Shown: piece after piece, positions 1-7,519 of the stretch
Layout of the letters: each line of letters starts with the position of its first letter
Numbering within the stretch: position 1 is the stretch's first letter
NCBI GenBank assembly: GCA_016201085.1
Contig: JACQDO010000215.1
Span: 1 to 15,178 of the forward strand
DNA from: Hyphomicrobiales bacterium
GTDB taxonomy: Bacteria > Pseudomonadota > Alphaproteobacteria > Rhizobiales > Xanthobacteraceae
DNA: 15,178 nt
Direction of reading: 5' to 3'
Notes under the pieces: generated by a model
What the model was told of the DNA's origin: nothing
The model's input: only the letters and a program-made list of their open reading frames with translations
The model's database searches: none
Position numbers and translations under genes: made by a program

Positions 1-1
1 C

Positions 2-1039
2 CCTTACTTCTTCACCAATGCCGAAAAGATGCGCGTGGAGATGGATGATCCCTACATCCTGATCTACGAGAAGAAGCTTTCCGGCCTGCAAGAGCTGTTG
101 CCGCTGCTGGAAGCCGTGGTGCAGACCGGCAAGCCGCTGCTGATCCTCTCCGAAGACGTCGAAGGCGAGGCGATCGCCACGCTCGTCGTCAACAAGCTGC
201 GCGGCGGCCTCAAGGTTGCGGCCGTCAAGGCGCCGGGCTTCGGCGATCGCCGCAAGGCCATGCTGGAGGACATCGCGATCCTCACCGGCGGTCAGCTGAT
301 CTCGGAAGACCTCGGCATCAAGCTCGAGAACGTGACCACGGCCATGCTCGGCCGCGCCAAGAAGGTGGTGATCGAGAAGGAAAAGACCACCATCGTGTCC
401 GGCGCCGGCAAGAAGCCCGATATCGAGGCGCGCGTTCAGCAGATCAAGGCGCAGATCGAGGAGACCACCTCGGACTACGACAAGGAGAAGCTGCAGGAGC
501 GGCTGGCCAAGCTCGCCGGCGGCGTCGCGGTGATCAAGGTCGGCGGCGCCACCGAGGTCGAGGTGAAGGAAAAGAAGGACCGCGTCGAGGATGCGCTCAA
601 CGCCACCCGCGCCGCAGTCGAGGAAGGCATCGTGCCGGGCGGCGGCGTGGCGTTGCTGCGCGCCAAGAAGGCGGTCGGCCGCATCACCAACGAGAACTCC
701 GATGTGCAGGCCGGCATCAACATCGTGCTCAAGGCGCTGGAAGCTCCTATTCGCCAGATCGCCGAGAATGCCGGCGTGGAAGGCTCGATCGTGGTCGGCA
801 AGATCCTCGACGAGAATTCGGAGACCTACGGCTTCGACGCGCAGAACGAGACCTATGTCGACATGGTCGCCAAGGGCATCATCGATCCGGTCAAGGTGGT
901 GCGCACCGCGCTACAGGACGCCGGCTCCGTGGCCGGCCTGCTGGTGACCACCGAAGCGATGGTGGCCGAGCTGCCGAAAGAGCCGGCTCCCCCGATGCCG
1001 GGCGGCGGCGGCATGGGCGGCATGGGCGGCATGATGTAA
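2..1039 (+). CDS. groL: Chaperonin GroEL, C-terminal part (5' end outside window)
   Basis: This is the 60-kDa chaperonin that forms the double-ring ATP-driven folding chamber with GroES in the cytosol. The frame is open from base 2, before the first ATG at 29, and reads [16 protein letters not shown]. That matches the apical domain about 200 residues into the usual ~545-residue protein, so the N-terminal equatorial domain is missing only because of the window edge. Visible landmarks are EDVEGEA and [13 protein letters not shown] in the apical domain, [23 protein letters not shown] in two adjoining blocks, and [15 protein letters not shown]. The last contains the conserved ATP-hydrolysis aspartate (codon at 590-592). 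The end is the typical Gly-Met tail, [13 protein letters not shown] strong terminator follows within 20 bases. Hyphomicrobiales often carry several groEL copies, and the sequence does not say which one this is. Identification is very secure. Confidence 0.97.
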   Translation, partial: PYFFTNAEKMRVEMDDPYILIYEKKLSGLQELLPLLEAVVQTGKPLLILSEDVEGEAIATLVVNKLRGGLKVAAVKAPGFGDRRKAMLEDIAILTGGQLISEDLGIKLENVTTAMLGRAKKVVIEKEKTTIVSGAGKKPDIEARVQQIKAQIEETTSDYDKEKLQERLAKLAGGVAVIKVGGATEVEVKEKKDRVEDALNATRAAVEEGIVPGGGVALLRAKKAVGRITNENSDVQAGINIVLKALEAPIRQIAENAGVEGSIVVGKILDENSETYGFDAQNETYVDMVAKGIIDPVKVVRTALQDAGSVAGLLVTTEAMVAELPKEPAPPMPGGGGMGGMGGMM

Positions 1040-1059
1040 GGCTGCCGCCAAAATATACG

Positions 1060-1091
1060 AAGGGCCCGGCATAAAGCCGGGCCCTTTTTTT
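1060..1091 (+). terminator. Intrinsic terminator of groEL
   Basis: A perfect 11-bp stem (AAGGGCCCGGC at 1060-1070 with GCCGGGCCCTT at 1076-1086) closes a 5-base loop, ATAAA. It runs into seven T residues (1085-1091), 20 bases after the groEL stop. The reverse strand lacks a T-run after the hairpin, so the site is directional and would not obviously stop the convergent ompA-like transcript. Confidence 0.93.
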
Positions 1092-1126
1092 ATTAAGCGA
1101 CGACGCGACGCGGCCGAGAAACTCCG

Positions 1127-2701
1127 TCAACGATTTTGATTTTGCGCGGTCGGGCCGTTGAGCAGCGGCGTGATCCGGCGGATGGTGACGCGGCGGTTGC
1201 GCCGTTCCGCTTCCTGGGTCGGAATCTTGAGATATTGCTCACCGTAGCCCTGCGTCGTGAGATTTTCCGGCGGAATGCTGAACTGCACGGTCAAGACCTG
1301 CGCGACCGCTTCCGCCCGGCGATCGGATAACGAAAGATTATCCTCATCCTTGCCGACGGCATCGGTGTGGCCCTCGATCAGGAAGACCTCGTCCGGATTT
1401 TGCTGGATTGCCTGCTGGATGCCGTCCGCGATGACCTGCAAGCGCTGCGCCTGATCGGGGGTCACCTCCCACGAGCCGAAGTCGAAGGTGATCGTGTCGA
1501 TGTCGATGCGCGGCATCCGGTCACGCAATTCGACGTTGGAGCGGATCTCGTCGAGTGAATAGTCGCGCTCGATATCCTCGACCGGCGGCGCCATCAGCGT
1601 TTCGTAAACCAACTCACGGTCGGCCCTCTCGTAATCGACGATGTAGCGCTCGCGCGGCATGTGAACGACCGGCGGCCGCATGTTGAGGATGACGAGTCCG
1701 GCGACGGCGGCCGCCCCGACCGCGACCGCGCCGATGGCCAATCCGCGATGGCGCGTGTTGTCGATCAGTATGACCTCGCGCCCACGCGCGTCGCGCCGGC
1801 TCCGCTTCAGCAGCCGGCCGTTGCTGTCGGTCAGATTGATAATGCGCGTGCCGTTCGGCCGATCGATGATGGTCGCGACATTGCTGCCTTGACGCTGGGT
1901 CTGCACGTTACGCGCATTTAATCCGAACCGGCCGGACGATTCGTTGCGCTGGATCACGAGCCGGCCGCCATCGCGGATGATGGTCCGTCCGGGCTCCTGG
2001 ATGATGACGGCGTTGCCCTGCCTGGTTTCGCGCCGCTGACCGCGGAAGTCGTCGAGCTTGCGCACATTGGCCGGTGTCGCGGCGGGAGCCGGTATAATTT
2101 GCGGGGTCACCTGCTGGACCGGTGGCTGGTTCTGCGGACGGATGACCGGTTGCGTCTGCACCGGCCGTACCGGCACATTCTGCTGCGACCCCTGTGGGAT
2201 CGGCGGCTGGTTCTGTGGGCGGATGACCGGCTGCGTCTGCGCCGGCCGCACCGGCACATTCTGCTGCGTCCCCTGCGGGATCGGCGGCTGGTTCTGCGGG
2301 CGGATTACTGGCTGCGTCTGCACCGGCCGCACCGGCACATTCTGCTGAGTCCCCCGCGGGATCGGCGGCTGGTTCTGTGGGCGGATGACAGGCTGCGTCT
2401 GCGCCGGCCGTACCGGCTGCTGCTGCGCCGGGGGCAATTGCCGGACCGCCGGTTGCTGTGGCGCCGGTCGCACCACGGCCGGAGGTGTTGGGCTGGCCGG
2501 TTTGACGACGGCGGGAGGCGCCGGCCTGACCACCGCGGGCGGCGGCGGCGGCGGCGTGCAACGGCCGTTGATCATTCTATTCGGCGCCGGACAATTCTGC
2601 GCCACGATCATCGCCTTTTCAGGGGCTGCAAAGGTCGAGTCTGCCAGAAGCAGCAGACCGGGCAATACGGTTCCGGCCAGCAACAAATGTTTATATTTCA
2701 T
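1127..2701 (-). CDS. OmpA-family protein with Pro/Gln-repeat linker
   Basis: This is a probable envelope-anchoring protein of 524 residues that binds peptidoglycan non-covalently. The ATG at 2701 is chosen because AAGGAA (2709-2714) sits 7 bases upstream and a clear signal peptide follows (MKYKHLLLAGTVLPGLLLLA, then TFAAPE). The frame stays open to an ATG at 2848, but that extension crosses the likely promoter. Order of parts: signal peptide; Cys pair in NCPAPNRMINGRC; proline run; four 27-residue Pro/Gln repeats (residues 96-203); a polar charged region; one hydrophobic helix (about 320-341); and the OmpA C-terminal domain (about 399-510). That domain has FDFGSWEVTPDQ, GHTDAVG with the ligand Asp, and NLSLSDRRAEAVAQVL with the ligand Arg. 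There is no eight-stranded barrel, so this is not classical OmpA. It is convergent with groEL and downstream of the META gene. Confidence 0.92.
   Translation of the reverse strand: MKYKHLLLAGTVLPGLLLLADSTFAAPEKAMIVAQNCPAPNRMINGRCTPPPPPPAVVRPAPPAVVKPASPTPPAVVRPAPQQPAVRQLPPAQQQPVRPAQTQPVIRPQNQPPIPRGTQQNVPVRPVQTQPVIRPQNQPPIPQGTQQNVPVRPAQTQPVIRPQNQPPIPQGSQQNVPVRPVQTQPVIRPQNQPPVQQVTPQIIPAPAATPANVRKLDDFRGQRRETRQGNAVIIQEPGRTIIRDGGRLVIQRNESSGRFGLNARNVQTQRQGSNVATIIDRPNGTRIINLTDSNGRLLKRSRRDARGREVILIDNTRHRGLAIGAVAVGAAAVAGLVILNMRPPVVHMPRERYIVDYERADRELVYETLMAPPVEDIERDYSLDEIRSNVELRDRMPRIDIDTITFDFGSWEVTPDQAQRLQVIADGIQQAIQQNPDEVFLIEGHTDAVGKDEDNLSLSDRRAEAVAQVLTVQFSIPPENLTTQGYGEQYLKIPTQEAERRNRRVTIRRITPLLNGPTAQNQNR
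2093..2416 (-). repeat. Four tandem 81-bp units coding 27-residue Pro/Gln repeats
   Basis: Four head-to-tail 81-bp units (2336-2416, 2255-2335, 2174-2254, 2093-2173 in coding order) encode PVRP[A/V]QTQPVIRPQNQPP followed by IPQGTQQNV. The first three are nearly identical, and the fourth diverges at its end (VQQVTPQII). Residue 5 alternates A, V, A, V, which suggests duplication of a two-unit block. The period is an exact multiple of three, so copy-number change keeps the frame. Confidence 0.93.
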
Positions 2702-2815
2702 CGTGAGATTCCTTATCCGGCGGGACATGGCCGCCTGGTCCCCTGCCCGCCTCCGCCGCGACAGTGCAGCCTCAGCGTGTCGGCGGAATGGCAAACCGAT
2801 GGCACTGCCAAGTGG

Positions 2816-2848
2816 TTCCATTAAAATGGAATTCTGCAGCAACAACAA
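2816..2848 (-). promoter_or_regulatory. Candidate sigma70-like promoter with overlapping inverted repeat, upstream of the ompA-like gene
   Basis: Read on the minus strand, TTGTTG (2843-2848) is followed after 17 bases by TTTAAT (2820-2825), which has five of six matches to the -10 consensus. A perfect inverted repeat, TTCCATT-AA-AATGGAA on the plus strand (2816-2831), covers the -10 hexamer. That is the layout expected of a repressor operator. The predicted start lies about 110 bases before the ATG at 2701. The -35 match is only three of six, so this is a candidate from spacing and symmetry. Confidence 0.45.
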
Positions 2849-2869
2849 GGCAGCCCAAGGGGCTTTGCC
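2849..2869 (-). terminator. Possible weak terminator hairpin after the META gene
   Basis: Directly after the META-gene stop codon, the minus strand reads GGCAAAGCCCCTTGGGCTGCC. It can fold as GGCA/TGCC plus GCCC/GGGC with a small bulge. It is followed by TTGTTGTTG, not a pure T-run. Those bases also form the -35 of the candidate ompA-like promoter, so terminator and promoter would abut. Termination is probably partial at best. Confidence 0.35.
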
Positions 2870-3316
2870 TTAATTCGTCGCCGCCCGGAATTTGAGCGTT
2901 TTCGGCCCGACCAGCACCAGCGCGCCGCCTTGCCGGCGCCACTCCGTCATCTGCGCCAGCACGGCTAGCATGTCCTCGTCGGCCCGCATGCGCTGCGGCG
3001 TGCATTGACCGGCGCCCATCATCGCCGGCAAGGCTTCCGGCAACGGGCCCGGCTCGATCTTGATGGCGGCGTCCGAGACGTCCACGCGCGCGCTCACGCT
3101 CTTGCACCACAGGTCGAAGATGGCATCGCCGTTCGCCGTCACGGTTAGGCTTGGCATGCGCTTGGCCGGCCGCATCGGCGCGGCGTCAAGCAGCAACTCC
3201 CGATCAAACGGGAACGGATCGGCGGACCACACGAGCCCGCAGGCGAGCAGCAGGCCGGCGGCAAGCGCGGCGCAGGCAATGAGATGCCGCCCTGCGATCA
3301 GGTGAATGACGCCCAT
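2870..3316 (-). CDS. Small exported META/HslJ-like domain protein
   Basis: This is a 148-residue protein of unknown exact role. The N-terminus has a hydrophobic signal or anchor segment (about residues 5-30, including HLIACAALAAGLLLACGLVW), so it should be exported or membrane-tethered. The rest resembles the META/HslJ fold: SLTVTANGDAIFDLWC early, a cysteine-threonine turn QCTPQR in the middle, an acidic helix ADEDMLAVLAQM, and a closing strand pair ALVLVGPKTLKFRA. Cys71 and Cys105 sit where family members have their cysteine positions and could form a disulfide. Two ATGs are adjacent (3319 and 3316). The second is preferred because GGAGG (3322-3326) lies 5 bases upstream of it. An open frame back to 3418 has no supporting ribosome site. 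The gene follows the acyltransferase by 119 bases on the same strand. Family assignment is by motif pattern only. Confidence 0.7.
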   Translation of the reverse strand: MGVIHLIAGRHLIACAALAAGLLLACGLVWSADPFPFDRELLLDAAPMRPAKRMPSLTVTANGDAIFDLWCKSVSARVDVSDAAIKIEPGPLPEALPAMMGAGQCTPQRMRADEDMLAVLAQMTEWRRQGGALVLVGPKTLKFRAATN

Positions 3317-3435
3317 CATGTCCTCCGGTTCGGCGGCCGCGGCCGCGGCGCCGTCGAGGCCTCTGAAATGCAGGCTGGCCGCGGCGGCGTCAAGCCGGCG
3401 CGGCAAATCTCCGCGCACGCGCCGATCGGGGAAAT

Positions 3436-4872
3436 TTATTCGGCCAATGCCGCGATGCTGGGGGCGGGCAGCAGGTGGGCGATCGAATTCGCGTAGTAGC
3501 GCAGCAACGGCGCCTCCTCCGGTTCGACTCCGTAGAGGCCGTCTTGTTCCGTGACCAGATGGCGCATGCGCAACATGCGCAGGCCCACCTCGATGGCATA
3601 GTCCTGATCGCCGCGCGGCACATGGACATGCGCGGCCGCGGCAGCGAGCAACTGGAGGAGCGCGAGCACGCGCGCCTTGAGTTCCAGCATCGAGAGCGGT
3701 GCGCCGGCATCGAGCAGCGCGGTCGCCACCAGCGCCACCGGCAGCACCGGCACCACGCTGCCCACTTTCTCCATCAGCACCTGGGCGAGACGCTCGACCT
3801 CGGCGAAGCGCGCGGCCTGGTCGAGCACGCGGAAGTCGATGCCGCGCTGCTTGACGTATTGCCGCAGCGACAGCGGCGGGCCGAAGCTAACACAGGCATA
3901 GCCGAAGCGATGCCAGCGGCCGCGCAGCCGCAACGCTACATGGCTGAATCCGGTGTTGAGGAAGACGCCAAGATTGAAGCGGTGGCGAGCGCGGCCGCCT
4001 TCTTTGGCCGCCAACGAGCCGAGCTGCAGGCGGTCTTCCAGCACGCGGTCGTAGTTGATGCCGACCGGCACGAACACCGCGTCGCGCGGTCCATTGGCAT
4101 CGAAGCCCGATACCATGTAGCCGATCAGCCCGAGTTTGGCCGGCTGCAGGCGCCCGTCGCGGGTGAGCCCGCCCTCCGGGAACACCGCTTGCGCCAATCC
4201 GCCCGACACCGCCATGTGCACATAGCGCGCCAACACTTTGCGATAGAGCGGATCGCGCGAGTCGCGGCGCACGAAATAGGCGCCCATCGAGCGGATCAGG
4301 CTTTGCAGTAGCCACACCCGCGCCCATTCGCCGACCGCGTAGCTCAGCGCCGAGCTGCTCGACGCCATGTAGGTAACCAGCACATAGTCCATGTTGGAGC
4401 GGTGATTGATGACGAAGATGACGGCGCTGTCGGGATCGACGGTCTTGAGCGCGTCCTCGTCCATGTAGCCGAGCCGGACCCGGTAAAACACCGTCGAGAC
4501 CCAGCGCGCCAGCCGCGCGCCCACGCCGAAATAGGCATAGGCCGAAAACGACGGCACGATCTCGCGCGCGTAGCGGCGCGCCAGCGCCTGCGCGACCTCG
4601 CGCGGCACGCCGTTGGCCTTGGCGTATTGCTCGATTTCGCCGAGCACCTCCGGATCGAACACCAGCTGATCGATCAGCGATTGCCGTTTGGCCAACTTGA
4701 ACGGCTGGATGCGTAATTTAAGCCGGGTATTGAGTTCGTCGATCGCCCGGTTGAGGCGCCGCCGCATGACCCAGCGCGCGCTCGGCAGCAACAGGTGATC
4801 GAGCGCGGCCATGATCGAGAGCACGCCGATCAGCACGACCAGCCAGAGCGGCAACGTGACCGTGGACGACAC
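3436..4872 (-). CDS. plsB: Glycerol-3-phosphate acyltransferase, PlsB type (short form)
   Basis: The enzyme is predicted to acylate sn-glycerol-3-phosphate at position 1, the first step of phospholipid synthesis, at the inner membrane. From a GTG at 4872 it has 478 residues. An N-terminal helix (LPLWLVVLIGVLSIMAAL, about 7-25) anchors it. All four acyltransferase blocks are visible: catalytic HRSNMD (about 157-162), GAYFVRR (197-203), FPEGGLTRDGRL (231-242) and VPVGINYDRVLE (268-279). E. coli PlsB is about 800 residues, so this is the short form lacking much of the flanking sequence. The frame is also open to an ATG at 4992 (518 aa). The extra 40 residues look non-coding-like, have no ribosome site and would leave only 32 bases before the divergent hydrolase. 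The GTG has a G-rich tract 6 bases upstream. Function is secure; the start is moderately so. A related lysophospholipid or dihydroxyacetone-phosphate acyltransferase role cannot be excluded. Confidence 0.9.
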   Translation of the reverse strand: MSSTVTLPLWLVVLIGVLSIMAALDHLLLPSARWVMRRRLNRAIDELNTRLKLRIQPFKLAKRQSLIDQLVFDPEVLGEIEQYAKANGVPREVAQALARRYAREIVPSFSAYAYFGVGARLARWVSTVFYRVRLGYMDEDALKTVDPDSAVIFVINHRSNMDYVLVTYMASSSSALSYAVGEWARVWLLQSLIRSMGAYFVRRDSRDPLYRKVLARYVHMAVSGGLAQAVFPEGGLTRDGRLQPAKLGLIGYMVSGFDANGPRDAVFVPVGINYDRVLEDRLQLGSLAAKEGGRARHRFNLGVFLNTGFSHVALRLRGRWHRFGYACVSFGPPLSLRQYVKQRGIDFRVLDQAARFAEVERLAQVLMEKVGSVVPVLPVALVATALLDAGAPLSMLELKARVLALLQLLAAAAAHVHVPRGDQDYAIEVGLRMLRMRHLVTEQDGLYGVEPEEAPLLRYYANSIAHLLPAPSIAALAE

Positions 4873-4982
4873 CTCAAGCCCCCCGACGAAAATTTGTTGA
4901 AGGGTAGCAAGCGGCCGCCGGAATGTCGCCGGAATCCGCCCCGATGCTGCACTGCAAGCGCGGGAATAGCGGCGCGGGCAAC

Positions 4983-4997
4983 GTGTTATCATGACAC
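4983..4997. promoter_or_regulatory. Imperfect 15-bp palindrome in the divergent acyltransferase/hydrolase region
   Basis: GTGTTATCATGACAC matches its reverse complement at every position pair except one, around a central C. It ends 27 bases before the hydrolase ATG, inside the 152-base region between the two divergent genes. It could be an operator. No convincing -35/-10 pair was found on either strand here, so this is symmetry evidence only. Confidence 0.25.
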
Positions 4998-5024
4998 AGC
5001 ATTCATGCGCACCGGAGGCAGTCC

Positions 5025-5897
5025 ATGGATCAGAAGATCATCGATCTCTATGACCGTTTCACACACGGCGGCATGAACCGCCGTACCTTTCTCGACCGGC
5101 TGGCGGAAATCGCCGGCTCCAGCGCCGCCGCCATGGCACTGCTGCCGCTGCTGCAAAACGATTATGCGCGCGCCGCCATGGTGGCGCCCGACGATGCGCG
5201 GCTGGCGAGCGAGCGCGTCGCCTACGATTCGCCCAAGGGCAAGATCGACGGCTATCTGGTGCGGCCCAAGGCCAAGGGCAAACGCCCGGTCGTGCTGGTC
5301 ATCCATGAGAACCGCGGGCTCAATCCGCATCTCGAAGACGTGGCGCGCCGGCTGGCGAGCGAAGGCTTTCTCGCCTACGCCGTCGATCTGCTCTCATTGG
5401 TCGGCGGAACGCCGGCGAGCGAGGACGCGGCGCGCGACCTGCACCCAAAAATGAATCAAGACGACGCCGTGGCCGCGCTGGTGGCCGGCGTTTCGTTCCT
5501 CAAGAAGCATGCGGAATCGACCGGCAAGGTCGGCGCGGTCGGCTTCTGTTTCGGCGGGCTGATGATCAACCGCCTGGCGGTTGCCAGCCCCGAGCTCGAC
5601 GCCGGCGTCGCCTATTACGGCCGCCAGGTGCCGGCCGCGCTTGTTCCCAACATCAAGGCCGCGCTGTTGCTGCACTACGCCGAACACGACGACGGCGTAA
5701 ACGCGGGCATTCCCGCCTATGAGGCGGCGCTGAAAGCCAACAACAAGAAATTCACTATGCACAGCTATCCCGGCACGCAGCACGCCTTCAACAACGATAC
5801 CGGGGCAGCGCGTTACAACGAGGCCGCGGCCAGGCTGGCCTGGAGCCGCACCATCGCGTTTTTCAGGGAAACCCTCGGCACGCCGGAAAAAGCCTAG
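5025..5897 (+). CDS. Dienelactone hydrolase family alpha/beta hydrolase with Tat-like N-terminus
   Basis: This is a 290-residue serine-hydrolase-fold enzyme with a cysteine nucleophile, the type that opens lactone or ester bonds; the substrate is not evident. The triad is readable: Cys175 in GFCFGG, Asp222 in YAEHDD, His253 in GTQHAF. The dienelactone-hydrolase glutamate is Glu95 in HENRGL. The tail ALKANNKKFTMHSYPGTQHAF resembles the YghX-like branch. The N-terminus has NRRTFLDRL followed by a small-residue hydrophobic stretch and an ARAAM cleavage-like site near residue 50. That resembles a twin-arginine signal, unusual for the cytosolic muconate-pathway enzyme, so export is possible but unproven. 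The start is fixed by GGAGG (5014-5018), 6 bases before the ATG. No aromatic-pathway genes are adjacent. It ends 16 bases from the convergent amidase. Confidence 0.9.
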   Translation: MDQKIIDLYDRFTHGGMNRRTFLDRLAEIAGSSAAAMALLPLLQNDYARAAMVAPDDARLASERVAYDSPKGKIDGYLVRPKAKGKRPVVLVIHENRGLNPHLEDVARRLASEGFLAYAVDLLSLVGGTPASEDAARDLHPKMNQDDAVAALVAGVSFLKKHAESTGKVGAVGFCFGGLMINRLAVASPELDAGVAYYGRQVPAALVPNIKAALLLHYAEHDDGVNAGIPAYEAALKANNKKFTMHSYPGTQHAFNNDTGAARYNEAAARLAWSRTIAFFRETLGTPEKA

Positions 5898-5913
5898 CGG
5901 TCGGGCGCCCGTA

Positions 5914-7275
5914 TCAAGCCTTGGCGCGGCGGCGCGAAGCCTTCCCGCCCGCCGTGTTCACCAGCCAATTGGCCGTGCGCAGCAGCCGGGCGTCGTCGCC
6001 GGCCGGACCGACCAGTTGCACGCCGAGCGGCATGTCGTCGTCGCCGCTCAGCAGCGGCAGGGTCAGTGCCGGCAGCCCGGTCAGCGACCACAAGCTGCAA
6101 AAGGCCGGATCGCCGGTGCTGTCCAAGCCCTTGGGCGCCACGCCGCGGCTCGCCGGCGTGACGATGGCGTTGCATTCCTCGAACACCTCGTCCAACGCGG
6201 CCCGCAAGGCGCGCCCCTGTTCGAGCGCGCGCAGATATTGCGCCGCGCTCACCTTGCGGCCTTCCTCGACCAGATCGCGCATCCGCTTGCTCACCGCGTC
6301 GCCGCCTTTATCGACTACGGCGCCCAGATTATGCGCCATGTCGGCGGCCATGATCGTCCGTATCGCCTCCCAGGTGACGGCAAAGCGGTCGGGCAGATCG
6401 ACCGCGATGCACGCCGCGCCGAGTTGCTCGGCAATACTTTCGAAAGCCGCGCGCGTCGTGGCGTCGGCCTTATCCCACATCGGCGTGCGCACGAAAGCCA
6501 GGCGCGGCGTTAGCGGCCATTTTTCGGACGCCGTTTTCGGAAAGTCGGCGGTGGCAACCGGGCGCGTGTCGGGATCTTGCGGATCGTAACCTGCGATCGC
6601 GCTGAGAACGAGCGCGATATCCTCGAGCGAGCGGGCGAACGGGCCGATATGATCGAGCGTGCGCGAGAGCGTCAGCACACCGGCGCGCGACACCAGCCCA
6701 TGCGTCGGCTTGGCCGCGAACACACCGCAAAACGCGCCCGGGCGGATGATCGAGCCGTTGGTCTGCGAACCGATCGCCAGCGGCACCATGCCGGCCGCGA
6801 CCGCCGCCGCCGAGCCCGACGAGGAGCCGCCCGGCGTGCGCTCGAGATCGTGCGGATTGCGCGTCGCTCCGGGGTGGAAATAGGCGAACTCGGTGGTCAC
6901 CGTCTTGCCGATGATCACCGCGCCGGCGGTGCGCAGCCGCGCCACGACGGTGGCGTCCTTGAACGGACGCCGTCCGGAGAGCACGGCCGAGCCGCACTCG
7001 GTCGGATAGTCGCTGGTATCGACGATATCCTTGATCGCGACCGGCACACCGTGCAGCGGCCCAAGCGGCCGGCCCGAAGCCCTGCGCTCGTCTAACGCGC
7101 GCGCTTGCGCCAGCGCGTGCTCCGGATCGAGATGCGCGAATGCATGGATCTGCTTCTCGACCGCCGCGATCTGGTCGAGACAGATGTGTGTATACTCTTC
7201 CGCCGAGAGCGCGCCGCGCGCGATCTCGGTTGCGGCTTTCGTGGCGGTGAGGGTGGCTATATCGAATTTGGCCAA
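5914..7275 (-). CDS. Amidase-signature family hydrolase (GatA-like), last gene of the TRAP operon
   Basis: This 453-residue cytosolic enzyme hydrolyses a carboxamide to acid plus ammonia or amine; the substrate is unknown. The Ser-cisSer-Lys triad is complete: Lys82 in VPVAIKDIVDT, cis-Ser151 in the GGSSSGSAAAV glycine-serine block, and nucleophile Ser175 in GSQTNGSIIRPG. The length is normal for stand-alone amidases. The gene reads MAKFDIATL from a TTG at 7275. A stop lies two codons upstream and no in-frame ATG occurs before the catalytic region, so the rare TTG is the best choice, although no strong ribosome site is seen. It starts 19 bases after the small membrane-protein gene and so is probably translated from the same TRAP transcript. 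True GatA is unlikely because gatB and gatC are absent here. The likely role is processing the imported solute. Confidence 0.93.
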   Translation of the reverse strand: MAKFDIATLTATKAATEIARGALSAEEYTHICLDQIAAVEKQIHAFAHLDPEHALAQARALDERRASGRPLGPLHGVPVAIKDIVDTSDYPTECGSAVLSGRRPFKDATVVARLRTAGAVIIGKTVTTEFAYFHPGATRNPHDLERTPGGSSSGSAAAVAAGMVPLAIGSQTNGSIIRPGAFCGVFAAKPTHGLVSRAGVLTLSRTLDHIGPFARSLEDIALVLSAIAGYDPQDPDTRPVATADFPKTASEKWPLTPRLAFVRTPMWDKADATTRAAFESIAEQLGAACIAVDLPDRFAVTWEAIRTIMAADMAHNLGAVVDKGGDAVSKRMRDLVEEGRKVSAAQYLRALEQGRALRAALDEVFEECNAIVTPASRGVAPKGLDSTGDPAFCSLWSLTGLPALTLPLLSGDDDMPLGVQLVGPAGDDARLLRTANWLVNTAGGKASRRRAKA

Positions 7276-7294
7276 GAGTTATGTCAGTCCAGGG

Positions 7295-7489
7295 CTAGCC
7301 CATCATGTTCAGAATGGAGGACAGCGTCATGGTGAGACCGAGCGCCGTCGCCGAGCAGAACGCGACGCCGACATAGGGCTCCCACTCGGTATCGGCGAAA
7401 CGATGCAGCTTGCCGCCGCGCGGCAACATGCCGATGAACACCACGACGGTGGCGATCAGCACCACGATCCCGCCCAACAAAAGAAACAT
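7295..7489 (-). CDS. Small two-helix membrane protein between TRAP permease and amidase
   Basis: This is a 64-residue protein whose family I do not recognise. Two hydrophobic segments (about 2-21, LLLGGIVVLIATVVVFIGML; and about 40-61, VGVAFCSATALGLTMTLSSI) flank a short basic/acidic loop, PRGGKLHRFADTEWEPY. This predicts a hairpin in the inner membrane. The ATG at 7489 has a strong ribosome site on the minus strand (GAGAGG, 5 bases upstream). It begins 30 bases after the dctM stop and ends 19 bases before the amidase start, so it sits tightly inside the operon. Its position suggests an accessory part of the transporter or a membrane contact for the amidase; that is inference. The good ribosome site, tight spacing and membrane-like composition argue that it is a real gene. 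Confidence 0.75.
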   Translation of the reverse strand: MFLLLGGIVVLIATVVVFIGMLPRGGKLHRFADTEWEPYVGVAFCSATALGLTMTLSSILNMMG

Positions 7490-7519
7490 GTCATCCTCTC
7501 CTTCGCGCCAACGGCCGTC

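Noticed and set aside
2093..2416. Direct repeats that could suggest a CRISPR array.
   Set aside because: The 81-bp units are contiguous without spacers, in frame, and encode a Pro/Gln linker.
1908..2824. Long plus- and minus-strand frames over the OmpA-like repeat region (2099-2824 plus, 1908-2561 minus).
   Set aside because: They are low-complexity Arg/Leu- or Ala/Gly-rich shadows of the Pro/Gln repeats in GC-rich DNA, with no ribosome sites or recognisable domains.
4873..4992. N-terminal 40-residue extension of the acyltransferase to an ATG at 4992.
   Set aside because: There is no ribosome site, the residues are unlike a family N-terminus, and it would almost remove the divergent promoter region. 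It is kept as an alternative only.
5902..5911. CGGGCGCCCG palindrome in the 16-base gap between convergent hydrolase and amidase genes.
   Set aside because: Arms of five with no loop cannot form a useful hairpin, there is no T-run, and such palindromes are expected by chance at this GC.
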